Assembly (NCBI GenBank): GCA_016124615.1
Contig: WGNF01000002.1
Coordinates: 186,001 to 250,000, forward strand
From: Paracoccaceae bacterium
GTDB taxonomy: Bacteria; Pseudomonadota; Alphaproteobacteria; Rhodobacterales; Rhodobacteraceae
Length of the DNA stretch: 64,000 bases
Reading direction: 5' to 3'
This document shows positions 51,544 through 60,633 of this stretch, one piece after another. Each line of letters opens with the position of its first letter. Positions within the stretch are counted from its first letter, which is position 1. Below the pieces are notes generated by a model. It was given only the letters and a program-made list of their open reading frames with translations. It was not told the origin of the DNA and ran no database searches. The translations under genes were made by a program, and so were the position numbers.

Positions 51544-52011
51544 CTACACCTTCTCGTAGGGCGGGGTGTAGAACGAGGCCTTGATCCGATCCATCACCAC
51601 CGTGGTCTTGAAGGCGCGAATGTCGGCGTTGTCATAGAAGAACTTGCGCGTGAACGCTTCGTAGCTTTCCATGCTGGGGGCGCTGATCACCAGCATGAAA
51701 TCGGCCTCGCCGGTCACGTAATAGGCGCTCATCACCTCGGGCGCCTCGCGCACGGTGCGCTTGAAACGGTCGATGATGTCGGAGCGCTCCCGCTCCAGCT
51801 CGACCGAGACCAGCAGGATCAGCGGGCGGCCAAGCGCCGCGTTCGAGACGATCGAGACGTCGGATTCGATCACCTTCTGCGCCCGCAGCCGATGCAGGCG
51901 GCGCTGCACCGAGGTTGCCGACAACCCGACCCGTTCCGACAGTTCGGCGCTGGTCAGCTGGTTGTTGAGCTGCACATGATGCAGGATTTTGCGGTCAATC
52001 TCATCCAGCAT
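51544..52011 (-). CDS. Lrp/AsnC family transcriptional regulator (DoeX-like)
   Basis: A 155-residue regulator. The N-terminal helix-turn-helix (about 3-60; LDEIDRKILHHVQLNNQL, SATSVQRRLHRLRAQKVI) is followed by the RAM ligand domain (about 68-145; VSVELERE, YYVTGEADFMLVISAPSMESYE). It is divergent from the ectoine-hydrolase-like gene, the same layout as doeX and doeA in ectoine-degrading bacteria, so it probably controls that gene pair. The 122-bp gap between them must carry both promoters. Confidence 0.92.
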   Translation of the reverse strand: MLDEIDRKILHHVQLNNQLTSAELSERVGLSATSVQRRLHRLRAQKVIESDVSIVSNAALGRPLILLVSVELERERSDIIDRFKRTVREAPEVMSAYYVTGEADFMLVISAPSMESYEAFTRKFFYDNADIRAFKTTVVMDRIKASFYTPPYEKV

Positions 52012-52133
52012 GCATGTTTTCTCCGATGTGATGCAAAACTAGCGGAAATCCTGCACATGGACCACGCAAATCGCAGCAAACCCACGGAGGGCCCGCGCTA
52101 GGCTGCACGCGCCTTGCACCCGGAGCCCGAGCC

Positions 52134-53315
52134 ATGCCCCCTGTCGTCCTGCCCTTCCCACGCGAAGAATATGCCGCACGCCTTGCCAGGACGCGCGCGG
52201 CGATGGCCGTGGCGGGGCTCGACATGATCTTCGTCACCGACCCGTCGAACATGGGTTGGCTGACCGGTTACGATGGCTGGTCCTTCTACGTCCATCAGGG
52301 CGTCCTGCTCGGGCTGGAGGGCGAGCCGCAGTGGTGGGGCCGCGCGATGGACGCGAATGGCGCGCGGCGAACGGTCTGGCTGAACCACGACAACATCCAC
52401 GGCTATGACGACAGCTATGTGCAGAACCCGGCGAAGCATCCGATGGCCGATCTGGCGCGGCTGATCGCGGCCTGCGGCGGCGCGCGGGCGCGGCTGGGTG
52501 TCGAGATGGACAACTACTACTACACCGCCGCCGCCCATGCCGCACTGTGCGCGGCCTTGCCCGAGGCGAAGGTGCAGAACAGCACCGGGCTGGTGAACTG
52601 GCAACGCGCGGTGAAATCAGACACCGAACTGACCTACATGCGCCGCGCCGCCCGGATCGTGGAGCGGATGCATCAGGTCGTGCGCGAGCGGGCCGAGCCG
52701 GGGATCCGCAAGAACGACCTGATCGCCGAGATCTACCAAACCGCGATCAGCGGGGCCGAGGGGCATTGGGGCGATTACCCGGCGATCGTGCCGATGGCGC
52801 CGTCGGGTGTGGATGCCAGCGCGCCGCACCTGACCTGGGATGACAGCCCGCTGCGGCGGGGCGAAAGCACGTTCTTTGAAATCGCGGGCGCGCATCGGCG
52901 CTATCAATGCCCGCAGTCGCGCACGCTTTATCTTGGCCCGCCGCCGCAAAAATACCTCGACGCGGTGACGGCCGTGACGGAAGCGACTGAGGCAGGGTTG
53001 GCCGAGGCAAAACCGGGCAACCTGTGCGAGGATGTGGCGCGCGCCTTCAATACCACGCTGAACCGGCTGGGCTTTCAGAAAGACAGCCGCTGCGGCTATG
53101 CCATCGGCCTGTCCTATCCACCCGACTGGGGCGAACGCACGATGTCGTTTCGCGCCGGCGACAAGACGGTGCTGCAGCCGGGCATGACGTTCCACTTCAT
53201 GCCCGCGCTCTGGCTCGACGACGGCGGGATCGAGATCACCGAGCCGATCGTGATCACCGAAACGGGGGCCGAATGCCTCTGCACCACCCCGCGCGAACTG
53301 GTCGTGAAGGTCTGA
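52134..53315 (+). CDS. M24-family, metal-free creatinase-type hydrolase (ectoine hydrolase DoeA/EutD-like)
   Basis: A 393-residue pita-bread-fold protein. An N-terminal creatinase domain (with GYDGWSFYVHQG) precedes the C-terminal M24 domain. The five metal ligands of M24 aminopeptidases are mostly replaced: the Asp pair reads FFEIAGAHRRYQCPQSRT, the His reads GYAIGLSYPPDW, and the first Glu reads MTFHFMPALW. This matches creatinase and ectoine hydrolase rather than Xaa-Pro peptidases. Divergent Lrp and downstream class III transaminase genes support ectoine or a related compound. Deacetylase (DoeB) and dehydrogenase (DoeC) genes are not in view. Confidence 0.85.
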   Translation: MPPVVLPFPREEYAARLARTRAAMAVAGLDMIFVTDPSNMGWLTGYDGWSFYVHQGVLLGLEGEPQWWGRAMDANGARRTVWLNHDNIHGYDDSYVQNPAKHPMADLARLIAACGGARARLGVEMDNYYYTAAAHAALCAALPEAKVQNSTGLVNWQRAVKSDTELTYMRRAARIVERMHQVVRERAEPGIRKNDLIAEIYQTAISGAEGHWGDYPAIVPMAPSGVDASAPHLTWDDSPLRRGESTFFEIAGAHRRYQCPQSRTLYLGPPPQKYLDAVTAVTEATEAGLAEAKPGNLCEDVARAFNTTLNRLGFQKDSRCGYAIGLSYPPDWGERTMSFRAGDKTVLQPGMTFHFMPALWLDDGGIEITEPIVITETGAECLCTTPRELVVKV

Positions 53316-53357
53316 CCACGCACGGCACCCCGGAACACTGCAGACAAGGAGCATCTG

Positions 53358-54728
53358 ATGTTGCGCAATGACACACTGGCGGAATGGGACCGCGAGAACT
53401 TCTTCCATTCCTCGACCCACCTCGCCCAACACGCCCGTGGCGAAGTGCCCACACGCATCATCTCGCGGGCCAAGGGGGTCTATATCGAGGATCGCGAAGG
53501 GGTCCGGCAGCTCGACGCCTTTGCGGGGCTTTACTGCGTCAATGTCGGCTATGGCCGGACCGAGATCATCGAGGCGATCGCCGCACAGGCGCGCGAACTG
53601 GCCTATTACCATTCCTACGTCGGCCACGGCACAGAGGCGTCGGTGACGCTGGCGAAGATGATCATGGATCGCGCACCCGCCCATATGGCGCGGGTCTATT
53701 TCGGCCTTGGCGGGTCGGACGCGAACGAGACCAACATCAAGCTGGTCTGGTATTACAACAACATCCTTGGCCGCCCGCGGAAGAAGAAGATCATCTCCCG
53801 CTGGCGGGGCTATCACGGCTCGGGTCTGATGACCGGCTCGCTGACCGGGCTGACCTTGTTTCACGACAAGTTCGATTTGCCGCTGCCGCAGGTCATGCAT
53901 GCCGAGGCGCCCTATTACCTGCGCCGCACCGATCGCGACATGACCGAGGCGGAGTTTTCCGCCCATTGCGCCGCCAGGCTGGAGGCGATGATTCTGGCGG
54001 AAGGCCCGGACACGATCGCCGCCTTCATCGGCGAGCCGGTTCTGGGCACCGGCGGCATCGTGCCGCCGCCCGCAGGCTACTGGGCCGCTGTTCAGGCCGT
54101 GCTGGAGAAATACGACATCCTGCTGATCGCGGATGAGGTGGTGACCGGTTTCGGGCGTCTGGGCACGATGTTCGGGTCGGATCACTACGGGATGCGGCCC
54201 GACCTGATCACCATCGCCAAGGGGCTGACCTCTGCCTATGCGCCGCTGTCGGGCTCGATCGTGTCGGATCGCATGTGGCAGGTGCTGATGCGCGGCACCG
54301 ACGAAAACGGCCCGATCGGGCATGGCTGGACCTATTCGGCCCATCCGATCGGCGCGGCTGCCGGGGTCGCGAACCTGAAGCTGGTCGATGAACTGGGGCT
54401 GGTCGCCAATGCCGGCACGATGGGGCAGGCGTTGAAACGCGGGCTGCAAGCGGCGTTTCAGGGTCACCCCAATGTTGCCGAGGTGCGCGGCGAAGGGCTG
54501 ATGGCGGCGGTGGAACTCGCCCGCAGCCCCGACACGCTGACCTTCTTCGATCCGGCTGAAAAGGTTGCGCCCCGCATCGTTGCCGAGATGGCGAAACGCG
54601 GCGTCATCGCCCGTGCCATGCCGCAGGGCGACATCATCGGCTTTGCGCCGCCGCTGTGCATCACGCAGGCCGAGGTGGATCAGGTGGTCGCCGTCACGCA
54701 GGCGGCAACCGCGGCCGTGCTGGGCTGA
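53358..54728 (+). CDS. Class III aminotransferase (DoeD-like, PLP-dependent)
   Basis: Moves an amino group between an omega-amine or diamino acid and a keto acid. The 456-residue fold-type I protein shows FAGLYCVNVGYGRTEI, VYFGLGGSDANETNIKL, YHGSGLMTGSLTG, LIADEVVTGFGRLG and the PLP lysine in ITIAKGLTSAYAPLSG. It lies 42 bp after the DoeA-like gene with AAGGAG before ATG 53358. In ectoine degradation the DoeD transaminase converts diaminobutyrate to aspartate semialdehyde; similar enzymes act on beta-alanine, taurine or polyamines, so the substrate remains open. Confidence 0.88.
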   Translation: MLRNDTLAEWDRENFFHSSTHLAQHARGEVPTRIISRAKGVYIEDREGVRQLDAFAGLYCVNVGYGRTEIIEAIAAQARELAYYHSYVGHGTEASVTLAKMIMDRAPAHMARVYFGLGGSDANETNIKLVWYYNNILGRPRKKKIISRWRGYHGSGLMTGSLTGLTLFHDKFDLPLPQVMHAEAPYYLRRTDRDMTEAEFSAHCAARLEAMILAEGPDTIAAFIGEPVLGTGGIVPPPAGYWAAVQAVLEKYDILLIADEVVTGFGRLGTMFGSDHYGMRPDLITIAKGLTSAYAPLSGSIVSDRMWQVLMRGTDENGPIGHGWTYSAHPIGAAAGVANLKLVDELGLVANAGTMGQALKRGLQAAFQGHPNVAEVRGEGLMAAVELARSPDTLTFFDPAEKVAPRIVAEMAKRGVIARAMPQGDIIGFAPPLCITQAEVDQVVAVTQAATAAVLG

Positions 54729-54866
54729 ACGCAACCCAAAGGCTTGATCTTTTGCCGCCAAGCCGGTCCTATCGGTCACGGTCGCGTCAGCTGCGGCCTC
54801 TGGTTCACTGTCGCGCCTGCGAACGAGAACGACGGGAACCGCCCACAAACAGAGGAGCAACGCGAG

Positions 54867-55835
54867 ATGCGTCTATTCAACGGGAAATTCGGCCTGGGCG
54901 CCGTGCTGGCCGCCGGGCTGGCGCTGGCGCCCGCACTGATGCCGGGCAAGGCCGTGGCCGGCGATTTCATCAACATCCTGACTGGTGGCACCTCGGGGGT
55001 CTACTACCCGTTGGGGGTTGGCCTGTCGAAGATCTACAGCGATGCCATGCCGGATACCAAGGTGCAGGTGCAGGCGACCAAGGCCTCGGTCGAGAACCTG
55101 AACCTGCTGCAACAGGGCAAGGGAGAGCTTGCCTTCGCGCTGGGCGATTCCGTGCAGATGGCCTGGGCCGGGAACGCCGACGCCGGGTTCAAGGAAAAGC
55201 TCGACAAACTGCGCGGGATCGCCGCGATCTATCCGAACTACATCCAGATTGTCGCCTCGGCGGAATCGGGCATCCACTCGCTGGCCGACCTGAAGGGCAA
55301 GCGTGTTTCGGTCGGGGCGCCGAAGTCGGGCACCGAGTTGAACGCGCGCGCCATCCTTGCCGCGGCGGGGATGAGCTATGACGATCTGGCGCAGGTGCAG
55401 TATCTGCCCTTCGGCGAGTCGGTCGAGTTGATGAAGAACCGGCAGCTGGATGCGACGCTGCAATCGGCGGGGCTTGGCGTTTCGTCGATCAAGGATCTGG
55501 CATCCTCGGTGCCGATCACGATCGTCTCGGTGCCGGCGGACGTGGCCGAAAAGCTGGGCGCACCCTACATTTCGGCGACGATCCCGGCGGGCACCTATGA
55601 CGGGCAGACCGCCGATGTGCTGACGGTGGCGGTCGGCAACTTCCTTGTCACCCGCGAAGGTGTGTCGGACGACACCGCCTACCAGATGACCAAGCTTCTC
55701 TTCGACAACCTGACCACGCTGGAGGCCTCGCACAAGGCGGCGGCGATGATCAAGCTGGAGGATGCGCTGAAGGGGATGCCCATTCCGCTGCATCCGGGGG
55801 CAGCGAAGTTCTACAAGGAAAAGGGCCTGATGTAA
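54867..55835 (+). CDS. TAXI-family TRAP transporter solute-binding protein
   Basis: Periplasmic receptor of a TRAP importer, 322 residues with a signal peptide (LGAVLAAGLALAPALMPG, cut after AVA near residue 32). TAXI features are ILTGGTSGVYYPLGVGLSKI, the central KGKRVSVGAPKSGTELNAR and a late HPGAAKFYKEKGL. ATG 54867 follows AGAGGAGCAACGCGAG. A weak promoter pair (TTGATC at 54744, 17 nt, TCCTAT) lies upstream. It leads an operon with the fused permease, DUF1850 and LhgO. Known TAXI ligands include glutamate and 2-oxoglutarate-like acids; the ligand here is unproven. Confidence 0.94.
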   Translation: MRLFNGKFGLGAVLAAGLALAPALMPGKAVAGDFINILTGGTSGVYYPLGVGLSKIYSDAMPDTKVQVQATKASVENLNLLQQGKGELAFALGDSVQMAWAGNADAGFKEKLDKLRGIAAIYPNYIQIVASAESGIHSLADLKGKRVSVGAPKSGTELNARAILAAAGMSYDDLAQVQYLPFGESVELMKNRQLDATLQSAGLGVSSIKDLASSVPITIVSVPADVAEKLGAPYISATIPAGTYDGQTADVLTVAVGNFLVTREGVSDDTAYQMTKLLFDNLTTLEASHKAAAMIKLEDALKGMPIPLHPGAAKFYKEKGLM

Positions 55836-55889
55836 GGGCCTCGCGGGCGGCGGGACATCCTGCCGCCCGTTCAGCACCCGGGGGAGCAG

Positions 55890-57992
55890 ATGTCGCAGAC
55901 GATCAACCACCATGCCCTGCCCGCAGGCGATGCCGACCTTGGCCTGCACGACCCGCTGGCCCCCAGCTTTCCCCCCGGGTCCGAGGGGCGGCTGCTGTTC
56001 TGGATCGCGGTGGTCTTTTCCCTGTTTCAGGTGGCGACCGCGGCGCATGTTTTGACCTTTCCCAGCCAGATCGTGCGGGCGATCCACCTGGGCTTCCTTG
56101 GCCTGCTGGGGTTTCCGCTGCTGGCGCTGCTGCACCACCAACCGCCTTGGCGCAAGGCGCTGGCCTGGGGCCTTGCGCTGATGTGCGCCGCGGTGGCGGG
56201 GTATCAGTGGCTGGAGTATGGGCCGCTGATCCTGCGCTCGGGCGATCCGACCCAGCTTGATACCGTGGTCGGGGTGATGGCGCTGATCGTGGTGTTTTCC
56301 GGCGCCTGGGCGGTGATGGGCCCGGCGCTGCCGATCATCACCGGCGTCTTCCTCGCCTACGACTTCTTTGGCCAGTATATCCCCGGCCCGCTGCAAACCC
56401 GCGGCTATGACTTCGCGCAGGTGATCGACCAGATGTCGTTCGGCACGGAAGGCATCTACGGCATCCCGATCTATGTTTCGTCGTCCTACATCTTCCTGTT
56501 CATCCTGTTCGGCGCCTTTCTGGAAAAGGCCGGGATGATCAGGCTGTTCACCGATGTCTCGATGGGCCTTGTCGGGCACCGGCAGGGCGGGCCTGCCAAG
56601 GTGGCGGTGGTCTCGTCCGCGCTGATGGGCACGATCTCGGGCTCGGGCGTGGCGAATGTCGTCACCGTCGGGCAGTTCACCATTCCGCTGATGAAACGCT
56701 TCGGCTACCGCGCCGCCTTTGCCGGCGGGGTCGAGGCGACATCCTCGATGGGCGGGCAGATCATGCCGCCGGTGATGGGGGCCGTGGCATTCATCATGGC
56801 CGAGACGTTGGGGGTGCAATACTACCAGATCGTGCAGGCCGCCCTGATCCCGGCGCTGCTCTACTTCGCGTCGGCGTTCTGGATGGTGCATCTGGAGGCG
56901 GGTCGGCTGGAATTGCGCGGCATCGCCCGCGACAAGCTGCCCTCGCCCCGCAAGGCACTGCGCGAGGGGTGGTATCTGATCCTGCCGCTGGCAATCCTCG
57001 TCTACCTGCTGTTTTCGGGCTACACCCCGCTTTACGCGGGCACCATCGGGCTGGCGCTGACGGTGATGCTGATCCTTGGCGGGTCGATCGCGCTGGGTCT
57101 GCCGTCGCAGGCAATCCGCTATGTGTTCTGGATCGGCCTCGGGGTGGCGTCGGCGGCATTCCTCGAATGGGGCATTGCGGTGGTGCTGGCGGCGCTGGCG
57201 GTGCTGATCCTGTGGAACGCAGTCAGCAAGGGCGGGCGGGCGACGCTGCTGATCTGCCGCGACAGCCTTGCCGATGGCGCCAAGACCGCGCTGCCGGTGG
57301 GCATCGCCTGCGCGCTGGTCGGCGTCATCATCGGCACGCTGACGCTGACCGGCGCGGCCACCACCTTTGGCGAGTTCATCGTGGGCGTCGGCAAGTCGAG
57401 TCTGTTTCTTTCGCTGGTGCTGACGATGATCACCTGCATCGTGCTGGGCATGGGCATCCCGACGATCCCGAACTACATCATCACCTCGTCGATCGCCGGG
57501 CCCGCGCTGAAGGTGCTGGGGGTGCAACTGATCGTCAGCCACATGTTCGTCTTCTACTTCGGCATCCTTGCCGACCTGACGCCCCCGGTGGCGCTGGCCT
57601 GTTTCGCGGCGGCGCCGATCGCCAAGGAAAGCGGCCTGAAAATCTCGATCGAGGCGATCAAGGTCGCGGCGGCGGGTTTCGTGGTGCCGTTCATGGCGGT
57701 CTATACCCCCGCGCTGATGTTGCAGGACGGTGGCCCGCTCGCGGCCCAGATCGGCTATGCGCCCGCGGTGATCTACGTCGTGATCAAGGCGGTGATCGCC
57801 ATCGGCCTGTGGGGCACCGCGGTGGTCGGCTGGCTTGGCAGGCCGCTGAACTGGCCGCTGCGCGCGCTGGCAACCGCGGCCGCGTTTCTGCTGATCGCTG
57901 CGGTCCCGATGACGGACGAGGCGGGCTTTGCCGTCGCGGCCCTGTTCGCGGTGCTGGTCTCGCTCCGCAACCGCCGCGCCGTTGGGGCCTGA
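55890..57992 (+). CDS. TRAP transporter fused permease (TAXI type, DctQ-DctM fusion)
   Basis: A 700-residue inner-membrane protein with about 18 hydrophobic helices, combining the small and large permease subunits in one chain as is usual for TAXI systems. The DctM-type core has GTISGSGVANVVTVGQFTIP and GGVEATSSMGGQIMPPVMG, then GMGIPTIPNYIITS and DLTPPVALACFAAAPIAKE. It uses an ion gradient rather than ATP. It lies 54 bp after the binding-protein gene, with GGGGGAGCAG before ATG 55890, and 3 bp before the DUF1850 gene. Confidence 0.95.
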   Translation: MSQTINHHALPAGDADLGLHDPLAPSFPPGSEGRLLFWIAVVFSLFQVATAAHVLTFPSQIVRAIHLGFLGLLGFPLLALLHHQPPWRKALAWGLALMCAAVAGYQWLEYGPLILRSGDPTQLDTVVGVMALIVVFSGAWAVMGPALPIITGVFLAYDFFGQYIPGPLQTRGYDFAQVIDQMSFGTEGIYGIPIYVSSSYIFLFILFGAFLEKAGMIRLFTDVSMGLVGHRQGGPAKVAVVSSALMGTISGSGVANVVTVGQFTIPLMKRFGYRAAFAGGVEATSSMGGQIMPPVMGAVAFIMAETLGVQYYQIVQAALIPALLYFASAFWMVHLEAGRLELRGIARDKLPSPRKALREGWYLILPLAILVYLLFSGYTPLYAGTIGLALTVMLILGGSIALGLPSQAIRYVFWIGLGVASAAFLEWGIAVVLAALAVLILWNAVSKGGRATLLICRDSLADGAKTALPVGIACALVGVIIGTLTLTGAATTFGEFIVGVGKSSLFLSLVLTMITCIVLGMGIPTIPNYIITSSIAGPALKVLGVQLIVSHMFVFYFGILADLTPPVALACFAAAPIAKESGLKISIEAIKVAAAGFVVPFMAVYTPALMLQDGGPLAAQIGYAPAVIYVVIKAVIAIGLWGTAVVGWLGRPLNWPLRALATAAAFLLIAAVPMTDEAGFAVAALFAVLVSLRNRRAVGA

Positions 57993-57995
57993 GCC

Positions 57996-58367
57996 GTGGC
58001 CGCCTGCCTGATGGTCGGCGCCAAGGCGCTGGCACTGGTCGGCGCCAGCTTTACGCTGAGCTGGGTGCATTCGGTTGAAAAGACCGGCTGGTTCGAGCGG
58101 TGGGAGGTCACGCCCGCCGGGTTGCACCTGACCGAGGCGCGGGTGCAGGGCTCTGGCGCGGGGATGGACCCCGGCGAGGGGGCGAAGCTGGTCGATGGCT
58201 GGTGGGTCTGGAAACCCACGCTGCCCCCGCTGCCAGAGCTGATCCTGGGCGATTCCGGCGCCACCGTCAGCCCCTGGACGTTGTGCACCGGCACCACCTG
58301 CATGGCGCTGGGGCAAAAGCCCGGCCCGGCGATCCACATCCGCCCCTGCGGCAAGGACGGATCATGA
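57996..58367 (+). CDS. DUF1850 domain-containing protein
   Basis: A 123-residue protein with the DUF1850 core: LSWVHSVEKTGWFERWEVTPAG near the N-terminus (the HSVEKT part is the family hallmark), GMDPGEGAKLVDGWWVW, and a CTGTTCMALG pair of cysteines. It starts at GTG 57996 just after the permease stop; ATG 58011 is an alternative. A short hydrophobic N-terminus may be a signal or anchor. DUF1850 genes regularly accompany TAXI TRAP transporters, where they are thought to assist the transporter; the function is unknown. It overlaps lhgO by 4 bp. Confidence 0.88.
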   Translation: MAACLMVGAKALALVGASFTLSWVHSVEKTGWFERWEVTPAGLHLTEARVQGSGAGMDPGEGAKLVDGWWVWKPTLPPLPELILGDSGATVSPWTLCTGTTCMALGQKPGPAIHIRPCGKDGS

Positions 58368-59554
58368 GCGAGACCTTCGATTTCGCCGTTGTCGGGGGCG
58401 GCATCATCGGCCTTGCCACCGCGCGGCGGCTGCAAGCGACGCAGCCCGGCGCAAGCGTGGCGCTGCTGGAGAAGGAACCCGCCCCCGCCCTGCACCAGTC
58501 GGGCCGCAACAGTGGGGTGATCCACGCCGGGGTCTATTACGCCCCCGGCAGCCTCAAGGCGACGTTCTGCCGCGCGGGCGTGGCGGCGACGCGGGCCTAT
58601 TGCGACGAACATGGGCTGCGCTATGAAACCTGCGGCAAGCTGATCGTGGCGGTGGATGAGGCCGAGGCCGGACGACTTGCCGCCCTGCACGCGCGGGCCA
58701 CCGCGAACGGGATCGAGACCCTCACCGGCACCGAGGCCCGCGCGCTGGAACCGGCGATCACGGCGACGGCTGCGCTTTTGTCACCCACCACCGGCATCAC
58801 CGACTTCGCCGCCATCGCGCGCGACATGGCGGCAAGGTTCGCGGCGGCAGGCGGCACGCTTTGCCTCGGCCGGCGCGTGACCGGCGGGCAAGAGACCGAA
58901 GCGGGCGTGAGGCTGGAAACCTCAGGCGGCCCGATCTCTGCCGGCAAGGCCGTCTTTTGCGCCGGGCTGATGGCTGACCGCATGGCCCGCACCTTCGGCG
59001 CCCCGGTGGATTTCCGCATCATCCCGTTCCGGGGCGAATATTTCCGCATCCTCAACCAGCCCGCGGACCTTGTGCGCCATCTCATCTACCCGGTTCCCGA
59101 CCCGTCGCGCCCATTTCTGGGCGTTCACCTGACGCGCAAGATGGATGGCGGTTTTACCGTCGGCCCCAATGCCGTGTTGGCCCTGGCGCGCGAGGGCTAT
59201 GGCAAACGCGACCTGTCGCTGCGCGATCTGGCGGAAAGCCTCGGCTACCCCGGCTTCTGGCGCCTGATTGGCCGTAACGCCGGGTCCGCCGCCGAGGAAC
59301 TGTCGGCCTCGATGATCCGGCGGTTTTACCTGCGCAAGGTGCAGCGCTACTGCGCCCGCATCCGGCTGGCCGATCTGGCCCCCTACAAACCCGGCATCCG
59401 TGCCCAGGCGGTGGCCCCAGATGGCCGCCTGATCGACGATTTCCTGTTTGCCGAAACCCGGCATACGCTGCATGTGTGCAACGCCCCCTCGCCCGCCGCG
59501 ACCTCGGCGATACCCATTGCCGCGCATGTGGTGGAACGGCTGATCGCCGGTTGA
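58364..59554 (+). CDS. lhgO: L-2-hydroxyglutarate oxidase/dehydrogenase
   Basis: FAD-dependent oxidation of L-2-hydroxyglutarate to 2-oxoglutarate, feeding electrons to the quinone pool in relatives. The 396-residue protein has the FAD motif [17 protein letters not shown] (about 7-23), [16 protein letters not shown], which is characteristic of LhgO, FRGEYFRI, then [19 protein letters not shown] 58364 overlaps the DUF1850 stop (ATGA), placing it in the TRAP operon. That suggests the transporter imports a five-carbon dicarboxylate or a precursor of one. It ends 47 bp before hemE. Confidence 0.92.
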   Translation: MSETFDFAVVGGGIIGLATARRLQATQPGASVALLEKEPAPALHQSGRNSGVIHAGVYYAPGSLKATFCRAGVAATRAYCDEHGLRYETCGKLIVAVDEAEAGRLAALHARATANGIETLTGTEARALEPAITATAALLSPTTGITDFAAIARDMAARFAAAGGTLCLGRRVTGGQETEAGVRLETSGGPISAGKAVFCAGLMADRMARTFGAPVDFRIIPFRGEYFRILNQPADLVRHLIYPVPDPSRPFLGVHLTRKMDGGFTVGPNAVLALAREGYGKRDLSLRDLAESLGYPGFWRLIGRNAGSAAEELSASMIRRFYLRKVQRYCARIRLADLAPYKPGIRAQAVAPDGRLIDDFLFAETRHTLHVCNAPSPAATSAIPIAAHVVERLIAG

Positions 59555-59601
59555 CTTCGCCGCGCCGACGTTGGACCACGGACGAAACCGGAGGACCGAC
59601 G

Positions 59602-60633
59602 ATGGCCGAAGACAAGACGATCCTGCGCGCGCTGGCGGGGCAGGTGCAGGCGATCCCGCCGGTCTGGATGATGCGGCAGGCCGGGCGCTACCTGCCCGAA
59701 TACCGCGCGACGCGGGCGCAGGCGGGCGATTTCCTCTCGCTTTGCTACACGCCCGATCTGGCGGCCGAGGTCACGCTGCAACCGATCCGCCGCTATGGCT
59801 TTGACGCGGCGATCCTGTTCGCCGACATCCTCTTGATCGCGCAGGCGCTGGGGGCCGATCTGTGGTTTTCGACCGGCGAGGGGCCGCGGCTGTCCACCAT
59901 CACCAGCGCCGCCGATCTGGCTCGGCTGAAGCCCGTGGATGAAATCGACGCCGTGCTGGCCCCGGTCTACGAAACGGTGCGCATCGTCGCCCGTGCGCTG
60001 CCGCGCGAAACGACGCTGATCGGTTTTGCCGGGGCGCCCTGGACGGTTGCGACCTACATGATCGCCGGGCGCGGCACGCCCGATCAGGGCCCGGCCCATG
60101 CCCTGATGCAAGCCGATCCCGCTACGTTCGACGCCCTGATCGAAATGCTCATTACGGCAACGATAGAGTATCTTTCGGCCCAGATCGCCGCCGGGGCCGA
60201 GGTGGTGAAGCTGTTCGACAGCTGGGCCGGATCGCTGAAGGGTGACGCCTTCGCCCGCTACGCGGTGGCGCCGACCCGCCGGATCATCGCCGCGCTGAAG
60301 GCGCGCCATCCGGGCATTCCGGTGATCGCCTTCCCGCGCGAGGCGGAGCAGGGTTACATCGGTTTTGCCAAGGCTACGGGGGCGGATTGCGTGGCGATCG
60401 ACAATTCGGTTTCCGCCGACTGGGCGGCGGCGCATGTGCAGGTCGATGGCTGCGTTCAGGGCAACCTCGATCCGAAATACATGGTGCTGGGCGGGCCGGA
60501 GCTGGTAAGCGAGACGCGGCGGATCGTTCGCGCCTTCTCGCAGGGGCCGCACATCTTCAACCTCGGCCACGGCATCACACCGGATGCCGACCCCGACAAC
60601 GTGCAACGGATGCTGGGCGCGATCCGGGGCTGA
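59602..60633 (+). CDS. hemE: Uroporphyrinogen decarboxylase
   Basis: Decarboxylates uroporphyrinogen III to coproporphyrinogen III in heme and bacteriochlorophyll synthesis. The 343-residue barrel has the signature [19 protein letters not shown] (about 20-38), [10 protein letters not shown] with the catalytic Asp, [14 protein letters not shown], and a late [27 protein letters not shown] precedes ATG 59602. It is encoded apart from hemD in this window. It ends exactly where the convergent pbpC gene ends (stops abut at 60633/60634). Confidence 0.97.
   Translation: MAEDKTILRALAGQVQAIPPVWMMRQAGRYLPEYRATRAQAGDFLSLCYTPDLAAEVTLQPIRRYGFDAAILFADILLIAQALGADLWFSTGEGPRLSTITSAADLARLKPVDEIDAVLAPVYETVRIVARALPRETTLIGFAGAPWTVATYMIAGRGTPDQGPAHALMQADPATFDALIEMLITATIEYLSAQIAAGAEVVKLFDSWAGSLKGDAFARYAVAPTRRIIAALKARHPGIPVIAFPREAEQGYIGFAKATGADCVAIDNSVSADWAAAHVQVDGCVQGNLDPKYMVLGGPELVSETRRIVRAFSQGPHIFNLGHGITPDADPDNVQRMLGAIRG

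Noticed and set aside
54873..58337. Open frame of over 1,100 codons on the minus strand opposite the TRAP transporter genes
   Set aside because: It is antisense to clearly recognisable TAXI binding protein, permease and DUF1850 genes, is rich in His/Arg/Gln as expected of a GC-rich shadow frame, and matches no family.
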